Shown here one piece after another: positions 18,530 through 27,669 of a stretch of 64,000 bases of DNA (position 1 is its first letter; every line of letters starts with the position of its first letter). The position numbers were made by a program, and so were the translations under genes. This stretch comes from CAWGGS01 sp046704745 (lineage in GTDB: Bacteria > Desulfobacterota > Desulfobulbia > Desulfobulbales > Desulfocapsaceae). Below the pieces are notes generated by a model. The model had not been told where the DNA came from, did not search any database, and saw nothing but the letters and a program-made list of their open reading frames with translations. The stretch lies in NCBI GenBank assembly GCA_046704745.1, contig JBJKRL010000063.1:1-64000 (forward strand), read 5' to 3'.

Positions 18530-18939
18530 TCTCTTGGTCGTATTTTTTGCTCTGGTTTGATTTTTCTGAAATTACTTATAGTAGCCATTTCGTGTGGCAA
18601 ATCCGAAATCGAAGAATACCTCTGTTATATGAGTACGCAGCACTACCGGGTTTGTTCGGATCAAGCTCTTGTAGAGCAGAGATCAATTGTAAGAACCATT
18701 GTTTCTTGTGTCAATTCTTTCCCTGGTGTATCCTGCGGGTTAAATTATAACTGTTTCTCTTACTTAGTTTCCATCCGAAAACGGCGCTTTTCTCCTAACT
18801 CGTCGTTGCGATGTCAAATTTAATCCTCGGAATATTAGGTATATGCCTCCGGTTACATCTGCCATCGCGTCTAGATTTAGAAGAGGTAAGCGAAGACTCC
18901 GAAATCCCTCGATTCAGGATGGAAACTACTTAGTATGCT
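18530..18939. other. Intergenic region between hyuA-like gene and fabI, mostly a MITE
   Basis: No gene is supported. The right 170 bases are filled by the MITE-like element at 18766-18927 and its target duplications. The left part (18530-18760) should carry the promoter of the hyuA-like gene. The fabI promoter must lie inside or beyond the element. Confidence 0.5.
18762..18931 (+). mobile_element. MITE-like element D with 4-bp target duplication (diverged subfamily)
   Basis: The non-coding element spans 18766-18927. Ends are AGTTTCCATCC (18766-18776) and its exact complement GGATGGAAACT (18917-18927). It is flanked by ACTT at 18762-18765 and 18928-18931. Internal parts align with the GAGCC-type elements elsewhere in the window: TAATCCTCGGA, TATATGCCTCCGGT and GGTAAGCGAAGACTCCGA, in the same order as in copy A. 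It has no coding capacity. The outer ends differ from the other copies, so it is either a separate subfamily or an exchange of termini. It sits directly before the fabI start codon. Confidence 0.75.
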
Positions 18940-19752
18940 ATGAGCTTTTTGAATTTTGAAAATAAACGGTTTGTCGTTTTTGGAATGGCCAACAAAAAAT
19001 CAGTAGCCTGCGTTATTGCCAGGACGCTGATTGAGGAAGGGGCACAGGTTATCCATGTCGTGCGATCTGCAGAGCGGGAAAAAACCGTGCGAAAGATTTT
19101 TCCCGATTCCCCGGTATTTCTCTGTGATGTGGAAGAGGAGGTGAATATTATTGGGGTCCGGGATCAGATTGCAGATGTGATCAGGGTGGAGCAAGGGGAA
19201 CGTCTTGATGGCATCGTTCACTCCATTGCTTATGCCAACTATTCCGGTGGCTTTAAACCGTTTCATGAGACCGGCAGGGCTGATTTCCTCCAGGCTGTCA
19301 ATATATCCTGTTTTTCGCTTATCTCTATTGCCAACCACTTCAAGGACCTGATCGCCCACGACGGTTCCGTGGTAACGATCTCGATCTCGACAACCAGAAT
19401 GGCAGCCGAAAATTACGGGTATATGGCGCCGGTCAAGGCGGCACTGGACTCTTCTCTTTGTTTTCTTGCCAAGAGCTTTTCCGTCTTTTCCTCCATCCGT
19501 TTCAATGCGGTGGCACCCGGACTTCTGAAGACATCGGCCTCAGCAGGGATTCCCGGATATGTGGACAGCTATCTTTTTGCCGAAAAGGCAACGCTCAGGA
19601 AAAAGGCCCTGAAGACCCAGGAAATCGCAGATGCCGCAGCCTTTCTTCTTTCACAGCGTTCGTCAGGGATAACAGCGCAGACCCTTGTTGTCGATGCGGG
19701 GATGGCCATTAATTATTTCGACAAAGACATCGTCAAGAATACGGTGGCATAA
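18940..19752 (+). CDS. fabI: Enoyl-[acyl-carrier-protein] reductase, FabI type
   Basis: 270-residue short-chain dehydrogenase expected to reduce enoyl-ACP with NAD(P)H in fatty-acid synthesis. FabI features: the variant nucleotide loop FGMANKKSVACVIAR, LDGIVHSIAYA, and the active-site YGYMAPVKAAL (Tyr and Lys separated by six residues). A C-terminal segment (GIPGYVDSYLFAEKATLRKKALKTQEIADAA) matches the flipping loop and the family end. The ATG at 18940 has no normal ribosome site; the nearest purine run, GGAAA, is about 15 nt upstream and belongs to the end of a MITE. Another enoyl reductase-like SDR role is possible. Ends in a strong terminator. Confidence 0.8.
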   Translation: MSFLNFENKRFVVFGMANKKSVACVIARTLIEEGAQVIHVVRSAEREKTVRKIFPDSPVFLCDVEEEVNIIGVRDQIADVIRVEQGERLDGIVHSIAYANYSGGFKPFHETGRADFLQAVNISCFSLISIANHFKDLIAHDGSVVTISISTTRMAAENYGYMAPVKAALDSSLCFLAKSFSVFSSIRFNAVAPGLLKTSASAGIPGYVDSYLFAEKATLRKKALKTQEIADAAAFLLSQRSSGITAQTLVVDAGMAINYFDKDIVKNTVA

Positions 19753-19754
19753 AA

Positions 19755-19786
19755 AAAGCCGCATCCTCTTTCGGGGATGCGGCTTT
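19755..19786. terminator. Bidirectional rho-independent terminator between fabI and oadB
   Basis: A 12-bp perfect stem, AAAGCCGCATCC with GGATGCGGCTTT, encloses an 8-nt loop. An A-run lies before it and T-rich sequence after it, so it can end the rightward fabI transcript and the leftward oad transcript. Confidence 0.88.
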
Positions 19787-19824
19787 CCTGTTTTAGGAGG
19801 ACGGCTAAAACAGGGGTGGGTGAA

Positions 19825-21354
19825 CTAGAGGAGCGCCAGGAGTACACCGGCGGCAACCGCCGAACCGATTACACCTGCCACATTGGGCCCCATTGCGTGC
19901 ATGATCAGGTGATTTTGCGGATTGGCCTCTAAGCCGACTTTGTTGACAACCCTGGCCGACATGGGAACCGCAGAGACACCTGCGGCACCGATGAGGGGGT
20001 TGATTGGTTTACTCATGATTTTGTTAAACAGTTTTGCCAGAAGGAGTCCACCGGCCGTACCGATACCGAAGGCGATCATTCCCAGGACAAGGATACCGAG
20101 AGTCTCGATATTGAGGAATTTGTCTGCCGACAATTTACTGCCGACGGCAAGACCCAGAAAAATGATAACGGAATACATGAGCGAGTTTTTCATAGTGTCG
20201 GAAAGCCGTTCCACCACCCCACATTCTTTGGCAAGGTTGCCAAGCATGAACATACCGATCAGCGGTGCGGCCGAGGGCAGCAAAAGTGCACAAATTCCCA
20301 GAACCATAATGGGAAGGATAATCTTTTCAATTTTTGACACGTGCCGAAGCTGAACCATTTTTATCTTTCGTTCCTCCTCAGTGGTCAGCCATTTCATAAT
20401 GGGCGGCTGGATGATCGGCACAAGGGCCATATACGAATAGGCGGCTATGGCAATGGAGCCGAGCAGTCGTGGTGAAAGGCGGCTGGAGAGAAAAATTGCC
20501 GTCGGGCCGTCTGCTCCGCCGATGATGCCGATGGAGGCCGCATCCCTTAAAGAGAAATGAATTCCGGGAACATGCTGCGAGAGAAACAAGGCACCCAATA
20601 AGGTGGCAAAGATGCCGAGTTGGGCGGCTGCTCCGAGGAGAATGGTTATGGGGTTGGCGATCATCGGGCCGAAATCGGTCAGGGCGCCGACTCCCATGAA
20701 GATCAGGAGCGGAAAGACGCCGGTGTTGATTCCGACCGCATAAATATAACTGAGAATTCCACCAGGTTCTGCAATACCGGCCAACGGAATGTTTGAGAGA
20801 ATGGCGCCGTACCCAATGGGAATCAACAACAGAGGCTCAAACCCTTTGTAGATGCCTAAATAGAGAACCACGAGACCGACCATGATCATCAGAAGGCGGC
20901 CGAAACCTATGGTCCAATCTTTGGTGAACTGGTTTATGAATATGCTGTAGATGCCGGTGGTCTTGAAGAGATTCGTAAAAAGTTTGCCGATTGCCGGCAG
21001 TGTCTGTCCGCTCCCGGTTGCCGGTTGATCGGCAACGATGGCGGAGGATTGCAAGAGACCGAGGACAGCCCCTTTTTTTACCTTGGTAAAGGACTCTGCA
21101 TTGACCGAGAGTATCTTGCCGGAGGCACCGGCACGGAGGAGTATGACCGACCCTTCGTCTGTTTTCAGAGTAGCTAACTGATCGCCGCTGAAAACATAAT
21201 TTCCCGGTTCGACGTAGACATGAAGAATCTTGGCATCGGCAGGCGATATGATTTTGATTTGGGTATTCTCCGGCGTTGTGTCTTGTGCATATCCTGAAAC
21301 AAGAGTGAAGCTGAAAAAACTCAAGACCATCAAAAGGAGAATTTTTATTTTCAT
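19825..21354 (-). CDS. oadB: Na+-pumping decarboxylase beta subunit (OadB) with N-terminal exported lipoyl-like domain
   Basis: Membrane subunit that couples decarboxylation of carboxybiotin to Na+ export. Residues about 140-509 are the conserved multi-pass OadB/GcdB/MmdB core (LLIPIGYGAILSNIP, GIIGGADGPTAIFLSSRL, PLIGMFMLGNLAKECGVV, AAGVSAVPMSARVV). The first 23 residues look like a signal peptide ending ...VSGYAQ. They are followed by a biotinyl/lipoyl-fold domain (about 30-105, ILHVYVEPGNYVFSGDQLATL...GKILSV) without the modified Lys motif. Standard OadB (about 375-430) lacks this extension. It is the last gene of the oadG-oadA-oadB run. Confidence 0.9.
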   Translation of the reverse strand: MKIKILLLMVLSFFSFTLVSGYAQDTTPENTQIKIISPADAKILHVYVEPGNYVFSGDQLATLKTDEGSVILLRAGASGKILSVNAESFTKVKKGAVLGLLQSSAIVADQPATGSGQTLPAIGKLFTNLFKTTGIYSIFINQFTKDWTIGFGRLLMIMVGLVVLYLGIYKGFEPLLLIPIGYGAILSNIPLAGIAEPGGILSYIYAVGINTGVFPLLIFMGVGALTDFGPMIANPITILLGAAAQLGIFATLLGALFLSQHVPGIHFSLRDAASIGIIGGADGPTAIFLSSRLSPRLLGSIAIAAYSYMALVPIIQPPIMKWLTTEEERKIKMVQLRHVSKIEKIILPIMVLGICALLLPSAAPLIGMFMLGNLAKECGVVERLSDTMKNSLMYSVIIFLGLAVGSKLSADKFLNIETLGILVLGMIAFGIGTAGGLLLAKLFNKIMSKPINPLIGAAGVSAVPMSARVVNKVGLEANPQNHLIMHAMGPNVAGVIGSAVAAGVLLALL

Positions 21355-21382
21355 AGGTGTGCTCCTGGTTGAAAAATCCGGG

Positions 21383-23179
21383 TCAGCCGATGGTAACCAG
21401 AGAATCGGATGCCTGTACCGTATCTCCGGAGGAGACGTGAATGGCAGTAACCCTGCCGGCGACTGGAGATTTGACTTCGGATTCCATTTTCATGGCCTCC
21501 ATGAGCACTAAAGGATGATCTTTTCCCACCTCATCGCCGATCTCCACCAGCACTTTGACGATATTTCCAGGTGTCGGAGCCTCCACTTCAGTGCCGTCTT
21601 CTGTTTCCGACTGCGCCTGATCGGGTGCGGTCTGTCCTGCAGGGACGGCCTGGAAACCGGCATTCCCTTCAGCCACGACGACGTTATAAGGCCTGTTGTT
21701 TACCATGATAGTGTAACTCCTGGGCCCAGTTGGCGCAGCGGCAGCCTTCGCCGGTGCCTTTTTCTTTTCCTCTACCGGTTTTTCCTCGGAGATCTTCCGA
21801 ACGTTGACTTTGGCTTTGCCCAGGAGAAAATCAAGGCCTTTCTGTTCGCAGCTGGCAATGATGAAGATATTTTCGTCGTTGACCGGTAGGTTGTTGTCCT
21901 CAAGGATCTTGGTTGCCTTGGGAATCCCGGGTTCGAGGATATCAAGCGGATTGCCTGTGAATATCGGCTTGTCCAGTTGTTCGGAGGCGAGTTTGACGAT
22001 TTCCGGGTCCGGCGGTGCCGGTGTTTTGCCGAAATAGCCAAGGACCATGTTGCCGTAATTCGGGTTGATCTTTTTCCATTTTCCTTGGGTGACGTTGAGA
22101 TAGGCCTGTTGAAAATAGAACTGGGAGACCGGGGTTACCGATGTGCCGAACCCGCCTCTGGCTACAACCTCTGACATCTCCTTGATGACATCGGCATAAA
22201 GGTGCAGAGTGCCGGTATCGCGCATCATCATGGTGTTGGCTGTTAATGCGCCGCCGGGCATAGGTGACAGGGTGACCGTCGGAGAGACCATTTTTGCTTC
22301 CGGCGGAATGAAATAGTCCTTCATTGCCTTTTCAAAGGCATCGGACGCGGCAAGCACCTTTTCGTAATCCAGATCGAGCGTGTACTCCGTGCCTTTCAGT
22401 GCATGCATCATTGAGAGGATATCCGCCTGACAGGTACCACCGCTGACCGGGCTTTTGGCCAGGTCGAGACCTGTGGCCCCGCCTTCCACGGCAGCAAGAT
22501 TTTGGGTAATGGCCATGCCTGCGGTATCATGGGTATGGAACCAGAGAATGGTGTCTTCCGGAACGATCTTTCGTGCTGCTTTAAACGTATCGTAGACCTT
22601 TCGGGGATTGGCTGTTCCGGAAGCATCCTTGAAACAGATCGAATGGAAAGGGATATTGGCGGCCAGAATCTGCTTTAAGCGATCGATATAAAATTCGGCT
22701 GTATGGGCTCCGGTGCATCCCGGCGGCAGGTCCATCATGGAAACGGCCACTTGATGATTAAGTCCATGGTGGGCAATCCGTTCTCCGGAATATTCCAGGT
22801 TTCGCACATCGTTTAGCGCATCAAAATTTCTGATGGTGGTCATGCCGTGTTTTTTAAACATCTTGGCATGGAGATCAATAATATCTCTCGGGCTTTGATT
22901 CAAAGCCACAACATTGATTCCCCGGGCCAGAGTCTGTAAATCGACATCCGGTCCCACCTCGGAGCGAAAGCGATCCATCATGTCAAAGGCCGATTCTCCG
23001 CAATAGAAGAATAGGCTTTGAAATCTGGCGCCGCCGCCCGCTTCAATATGGGTGATTCCTGCATCGACGGTTGCTTTTAGCGCCGGCATGAAATCATCGG
23101 ATAAAACTCTGGCGCCGAATACCGATTGAAATCCGTCCCGGAAAGACGTGTCCATGAACTTGATTACTTTTTTCCCCAC
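21383..23179 (-). CDS. oadA: Oxaloacetate decarboxylase alpha subunit / biotin carboxyltransferase
   Basis: 598 residues. The N-terminal carboxyltransferase TIM barrel carries MDTSFRDGFQS, the lysine motif CFKDASG and the metal-binding HTHDTAG. A linker rich in Pro, Ala and Lys precedes the C-terminal biotin domain with LMEAMKMES; the biotinylated Lys is residue 564. It would transfer CO2 from oxaloacetate (or a related acid) to biotin and hand it to OadB. The wording of the first barrel motif (TSFRDGFQSVFGARV) differs from the common TTLRDGHQS, so substrate identity is not certain. I chose the GTG at 23179, which has AGGAGA about 6 nt upstream. Confidence 0.88.
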   Translation of the reverse strand: MGKKVIKFMDTSFRDGFQSVFGARVLSDDFMPALKATVDAGITHIEAGGGARFQSLFFYCGESAFDMMDRFRSEVGPDVDLQTLARGINVVALNQSPRDIIDLHAKMFKKHGMTTIRNFDALNDVRNLEYSGERIAHHGLNHQVAVSMMDLPPGCTGAHTAEFYIDRLKQILAANIPFHSICFKDASGTANPRKVYDTFKAARKIVPEDTILWFHTHDTAGMAITQNLAAVEGGATGLDLAKSPVSGGTCQADILSMMHALKGTEYTLDLDYEKVLAASDAFEKAMKDYFIPPEAKMVSPTVTLSPMPGGALTANTMMMRDTGTLHLYADVIKEMSEVVARGGFGTSVTPVSQFYFQQAYLNVTQGKWKKINPNYGNMVLGYFGKTPAPPDPEIVKLASEQLDKPIFTGNPLDILEPGIPKATKILEDNNLPVNDENIFIIASCEQKGLDFLLGKAKVNVRKISEEKPVEEKKKAPAKAAAAPTGPRSYTIMVNNRPYNVVVAEGNAGFQAVPAGQTAPDQAQSETEDGTEVEAPTPGNIVKVLVEIGDEVGKDHPLVLMEAMKMESEVKSPVAGRVTAIHVSSGDTVQASDSLVTIG

Positions 23180-23263
23180 AATTCTTCTCCTCAAGTTAAA
23201 TTTTCCCAATTGCTAGGTATGAATGGGAACGTAGCAGGTGCGTAATTTGACAATAAGGATTTT

Positions 23264-23557
23264 TCAGCAGCTTCTAAGCTTATCTGCTTCAAATGCGGCA
23301 ATAGCCGCAGCGATTACCGGGACATCATTTTCATAATCGTTTGTGGAAGAAAAATCTGCTGAAGGCCGGTTGTCGGCTTTTTTCGCCTTTCTGGCCATGG
23401 CAGCCTTCTTTCGTTCCAAGACAAGACTCTCCAACTCCCGGGCGGTCTGTTTTTGTGTTAATTTTGCAACCAGTTGAATGCACAGGACGGTGAGCCAGAG
23501 AAAGCAAAAGACCGTACCCATACCTACCAGCATAAGTTTTACGCCTTCTATCATCAT
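23264..23557 (-). CDS. oadG: Na+-pumping decarboxylase gamma subunit (OadG-like)
   Basis: 97 residues with one membrane helix near residues 4-28 (MLVGMGTVFCFLWLTVLCIQL), followed by a charged, Lys/Ala-rich cytosolic tail. The M-x-x-G-M-x-x-V-F-x-F-L pattern is typical of OadG, which holds the alpha subunit to the beta subunit. It lies just upstream of oadA in the same direction, the classic gamma-alpha-beta order. Confidence 0.82.
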   Translation of the reverse strand: MMIEGVKLMLVGMGTVFCFLWLTVLCIQLVAKLTQKQTARELESLVLERKKAAMARKAKKADNRPSADFSSTNDYENDVPVIAAAIAAFEADKLRSC

Positions 23558-23751
23558 ATTGCCTCACAATTTTTAGGTGTTTTTATGGTCGGATCTAAAT
23601 AATAACCGCATACTCGAAACTAGTTAAAACGGTATATTGCCTTACCCATACAGATGAATTTTAAAGTTTGTGACGACATGGCATGGAGTACCGGGTTGGT
23701 GCTGAGATCCTTTTGTGAAAATGTAGTCGGAACACAAAGAATATGTGCCTA

Positions 23752-24036
23752 CTATTCTTCGTAAACGGCATATTCGGTTTCTTTTCCGAGCAATTTGTCT
23801 ATCTCTTGTTGGATTGTTTTCCGTTTAGGATTGGTAATCCAGACATTCCAATCTTCAACAGAACGCCAGGAGCTGATCACTAAGCATTCGTCGCTCTTAT
23901 CAATTCTTTTAAGTGTTTCCCCTGTAATATATCCTGGCTGGTTCAAGGTCAGACTGCGCAGTTTTTTTAATAAGACCGTCAGCTCTAGGATATTGTTGCC
24001 GGTTACGTTTCTTTTGATAAGTATCTTTATCGCCAT
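23752..24036 (-). CDS. Antibiotic biosynthesis monooxygenase (ABM) domain protein
   Basis: 94-residue ferredoxin-like single-domain protein. Its pattern (LRSLTLNQPGYITGETLKRI, then CLVISSWRSVEDWNVWITNPKR) matches the ABM family, whose members are often heme-binding or quinol monooxygenase-like. A GGGGAGAAAGGG purine run precedes the ATG at 24036. There is no operon partner; oadG lies about 195 nt downstream. Function beyond the fold is unknown. Confidence 0.78.
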   Translation of the reverse strand: MAIKILIKRNVTGNNILELTVLLKKLRSLTLNQPGYITGETLKRIDKSDECLVISSWRSVEDWNVWITNPKRKTIQQEIDKLLGKETEYAVYEE

Positions 24037-24462
24037 AACCCTTTCTCCCCTCTTGCATGCTTATTGCATTTACACAATTTCATAGCTAAACTTGAACAAC
24101 AACTTTTCCAAAATAGAGACAAATGGCTTCGATATGATCCGTATAATCAGTTTTTTTTATATTGGAGTTGTGGGATCAAGTCAATAAATAAGAAAATGAT
24201 ATTGATGACTAATAGTGAATATTCACTCAAATAATAGTTATCAATTAAGACCTTCGAGAAGGTTAGCCCAAGGACTTTTAGGGAAAAATTGTATAATCTA
24301 ATATTATTACAATAAATTATATCATTTCGCCCTCTGGGGTGTTTATTGTTTGGTGGAAAAGAATATAAAAGATATCCAGGAGAGCAATATCAATTTTTAT
24401 TATATATAAAATTGTTCTTCTTGATTATCCAGTCGTGATCGTGTGCGATCCAAGGGAATTAG
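24037..24462. other. AT-rich intergenic region before AsmA-like gene
   Basis: No gene, RNA or repeat is recognised in about 425 bases. The stretch from 24160 to 24420 is strongly AT-rich, fitting a promoter region for the downstream AsmA-like gene, but no specific site can be assigned. Confidence 0.45.
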
Positions 24463-27400
24463 ATGAGAAAATTTTTCATACGGCTCGGCAAATGGCTTAC
24501 TTTAGCGGTTTTTGTCTGCCTTTTATTAGCGACGGTTCTCTTTATCACTTTGAAAAGAGGGATCAGTATTGATCATGTCAAGGTGGGAAAGATAACCATA
24601 AACCAGTGCCGTCTTCGTTTAGAGAACAAACTCCATGTAACCATTGGCGGTATTATACTTTCCTCTAAGATCGAAAACCAGGGGGAGATCTTAAATTTTT
24701 CCACTCTTCGGAAGGTGAGGGTTTCTTTTGATCTCGCGGCAAAATATTTCAATGTCATCAGTATTAAAAACATCACCATTGGCGACACTTCGGCGACCTT
24801 TGCTTTGCATGGTGACGGTACCGGTGGATTAAGCCTTACCAATCCGGCTTATTCTCTGGCAACAACCTTCACCTCTTCCAAGTCCCTATTTACATTTAAT
24901 ATTCAGGAGGTTAAAAGTAATGCGTATCGCAGTCGGGGGAGCGGAAAAATAAACCTGGATGTCGAGCAAAAGAAATTTGTCGGCGATATCCAGGTTGATG
25001 TAGCCCAAACACTGCCACTGCATCTTCATGTGACAGGAGATGGCTATAAGGTGAGTTTTGCAGGAAAAGGTACGGGTGCAGTTGGAAATATCCGTCCGGT
25101 TGTCGAGCTTTTCAACCTTGGACCCGATATACAACCTTGGATTACGGACGCCTTAAAAGCGAAATCTTTTACCCTTGACGTCATCAAGGGAACCATCCCA
25201 TATGCGGCACCGGGAAATGTTTTTCGCACACTCTATGGAAAGGCTTCTGTTCAGGATTGCGAGTATTCCTTTGAGCCTAAATTGCCCCCGATCACATCTT
25301 CATCAACTGTTGTGGTTTTCGAGAATGGGGTTTTGAAGATTTATCCTCAGAAACCTGCTTATGCAGGCGTTGATGCCGGCAAAAGTTGGTTGGATATTGA
25401 TTTCAATTCCGAAGATCCCTTACTTAATGCTCATTTCAGAACCGAAACCGGGCTGAGTGATGAAATACTCAATCTTCTAAATTTCTATGATATACATTTG
25501 CCGTTCAAACAGACAGAAGGAATTACAGATGCCGACCTGAGGCTTTCCATAGACCTGGCAAAGATAAAGGTTAGTGCGGAAGGGACGTTCAAGCTAACTC
25601 ATGGAACCTTTCTTTTTAGGCAAAAACCTTACACGGTAACCGATTCAACAGTCTTGCTTTCAGATGACAAGGTTACCGTAAAAGAGATGCATATCGACTA
25701 TCAGGATATGGCAAAACTCAAGATTGACGGGAAGCTTGACTTCGGTTCAAAAAAGGAAGATTTGAACATTATTCCAGAAAAATTCGATCTTCCTTGGCAG
25801 GGAAAAAAGATGTCCCTTGACACTTCGAAGAACGTAATTTTTCAATATCATCGCAAGGGAAATACTGAAACCTTTACCGCCCCTGAGTCAGACTGGCAAA
25901 TCGGCACGATTCCCATCAGGATTGAAGGATTTACCATACCAGTGGAGGCTGAAGATCCTTCAGGGAACCTCGCCGGTATACATATCGATATTTTGCCGTA
26001 TTGCAGGGTGCTGCTCTCGGGAAACTTCAATCTCAAAACCCCAACCTTCAACTTTCTTGCCGATATTCAAGGTTTAGCAGCCGCCAAGGTCAAACTCGGT
26101 CAGCAACATCTCTTATTAAAACTGGATTACACAAAGGAACTTGAAATTTCCTCGGACAGCGAAACCCAGTGGCTGATTAAAGGGGAAAAGTTGCGTATCA
26201 GTCCGTTCAAACTGAAATATTCAGGGAAAATGCTAGCGGTTGAACGATTTGGGTTGCGGTTTGAGGATTTCCTGAAAGGGACGCTGCATGGTATATTTGA
26301 TCTCTCTCTTGAGAAAGGTTTTTTTGTGTTGGATCAGCTGATTATAGATCATCCTGGCGGAGAACTTCCTGATTTTACCGGAAGAAATCTGGTGGCGGAT
26401 CTGGCGTTTGACGGTGGAACAATTTCTGTCGCCATCCCTCAATTGGGACTTTCTTATCAAAGGAATCGAACCTCAAGCTGGGTTGTCCATATTGAAGAAT
26501 TGGGAAAATTCTATGACCGATCCAAGTTCTTGCAAAAATATAATCTGAATCGCGGGGCAATAAACATCTGGAAGGCGGCAAACACACCGCTCATGTTTAC
26601 CGGCAATATTACATATCCTTATAGTTTGCTGGTTAAAAATAACATACCGGTCAATGAGTTCGATTTTAAAGGGCAGTATGAGAACGGATATCTTGATGCA
26701 ACGATCAATGATGACCTGCATCTGCACTATGTGGAAAGAATGCAGATTTCTTCCAACAGTATCGGGTATAATTTTTCTGCGATTCGATCATACCTGGAAG
26801 ACCATATCGCAAAGGAAGACGGTCAGTCCAAGGAGGAAATACCCGATTTCGATCTCCAAGCCGACAAAACCTCTCTTTATCTCAATCCCTCTCAGAGTGC
26901 TCCTGCTGAGCAGTTACAGATTCACTCAGAAGATGGCAAATTGACCGCACAATTGAGGTATGGTAAGGGAAAGGCCGAGTTTCAGATGAACAATGAAAAT
27001 TTTACACTTCTGGGCCAAGACTTCGGGGAAAAGTTCTTAGACGGGATACTGAAGGATTCCCAGTTTATTGGAGGAAAGCTCTCCTTTTATGTCAGTGGAT
27101 TATTGACGAAATTCAGAGGGGTGGTGAAGATTGAAAACAGTGTTATAAAAAACGGGGTGATATTAAACAATATCATGGCGTTCATCAGTACCGTACCGGA
27201 TTTGATCACCTTTTCCCTGCCGGGATACAGTCTGCAGGGAATGCCTTTTAGACGACTGTATGCTGGGTTTGTCTATGACAATCATACCATAGATGTCAAG
27301 ACCTTTGCCGTGGAATCAAATGCCCTTGATATGACCGGAACCGGCAACATCAATCTGGTGAAAAATTCCATTAAGATGAACATCGATCTTATTAGTAAGA

Positions 27401-27666
27401 CAAAAAAATATGTAAGTAAAATTCCTTTGTTGGGATACATATTGGTGGGAGATACAAAACAACCGACAGTGACTCTGAAAGTGGAAGGAAAACTCGATGA
27501 TCCGGATGTGAATACTTCTGCATACGTAGAGATCGTTAAGACGCCTTTTGATATTCTTTTCAGAACAATCAGTCTTCCTTCTCATATACTGGAACAACTG
27601 GAAAAAGCAGCAACGGATTCTTCCGATTCGGCAGTATCTCCTAAGAAAAAAGGAAATGGAAAGTAG
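24463..27666 (+). CDS. AsmA/YhdP-like envelope protein
   Basis: 1067 residues with one N-terminal membrane anchor (about 12-30) and a very long beta-rich periplasmic part. The C-terminal section matches the AsmA-like/DUF3971 type: ILNNIMAFISTVPDLITFSLPGY, NALDMTGTGNINLV, KIPLLGYILVGD and LKVEGKLDDPDV. Proteins of this group (YhdP, TamB, YdbH) form hydrophobic-groove bridges that carry phospholipids to the outer membrane; that role is inferred here. It is followed by a glycosyltransferase gene after 3 nt, an operon suggesting joint work on envelope lipids or glycans. Confidence 0.8.
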   Translation: MRKFFIRLGKWLTLAVFVCLLLATVLFITLKRGISIDHVKVGKITINQCRLRLENKLHVTIGGIILSSKIENQGEILNFSTLRKVRVSFDLAAKYFNVISIKNITIGDTSATFALHGDGTGGLSLTNPAYSLATTFTSSKSLFTFNIQEVKSNAYRSRGSGKINLDVEQKKFVGDIQVDVAQTLPLHLHVTGDGYKVSFAGKGTGAVGNIRPVVELFNLGPDIQPWITDALKAKSFTLDVIKGTIPYAAPGNVFRTLYGKASVQDCEYSFEPKLPPITSSSTVVVFENGVLKIYPQKPAYAGVDAGKSWLDIDFNSEDPLLNAHFRTETGLSDEILNLLNFYDIHLPFKQTEGITDADLRLSIDLAKIKVSAEGTFKLTHGTFLFRQKPYTVTDSTVLLSDDKVTVKEMHIDYQDMAKLKIDGKLDFGSKKEDLNIIPEKFDLPWQGKKMSLDTSKNVIFQYHRKGNTETFTAPESDWQIGTIPIRIEGFTIPVEAEDPSGNLAGIHIDILPYCRVLLSGNFNLKTPTFNFLADIQGLAAAKVKLGQQHLLLKLDYTKELEISSDSETQWLIKGEKLRISPFKLKYSGKMLAVERFGLRFEDFLKGTLHGIFDLSLEKGFFVLDQLIIDHPGGELPDFTGRNLVADLAFDGGTISVAIPQLGLSYQRNRTSSWVVHIEELGKFYDRSKFLQKYNLNRGAINIWKAANTPLMFTGNITYPYSLLVKNNIPVNEFDFKGQYENGYLDATINDDLHLHYVERMQISSNSIGYNFSAIRSYLEDHIAKEDGQSKEEIPDFDLQADKTSLYLNPSQSAPAEQLQIHSEDGKLTAQLRYGKGKAEFQMNNENFTLLGQDFGEKFLDGILKDSQFIGGKLSFYVSGLLTKFRGVVKIENSVIKNGVILNNIMAFISTVPDLITFSLPGYSLQGMPFRRLYAGFVYDNHTIDVKTFAVESNALDMTGTGNINLVKNSIKMNIDLISKTKKYVSKIPLLGYILVGDTKQPTVTLKVEGKLDDPDVNTSAYVEIVKTPFDILFRTISLPSHILEQLEKAATDSSDSAVSPKKKGNGK

Positions 27667-27669
27667 GAT

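Noticed and set aside
19741..19830. Attenuator or riboswitch between fabI and oadB
   Set aside because: The hairpin has the plain A-stem-T layout of a bidirectional terminator and lies after both stop codons.
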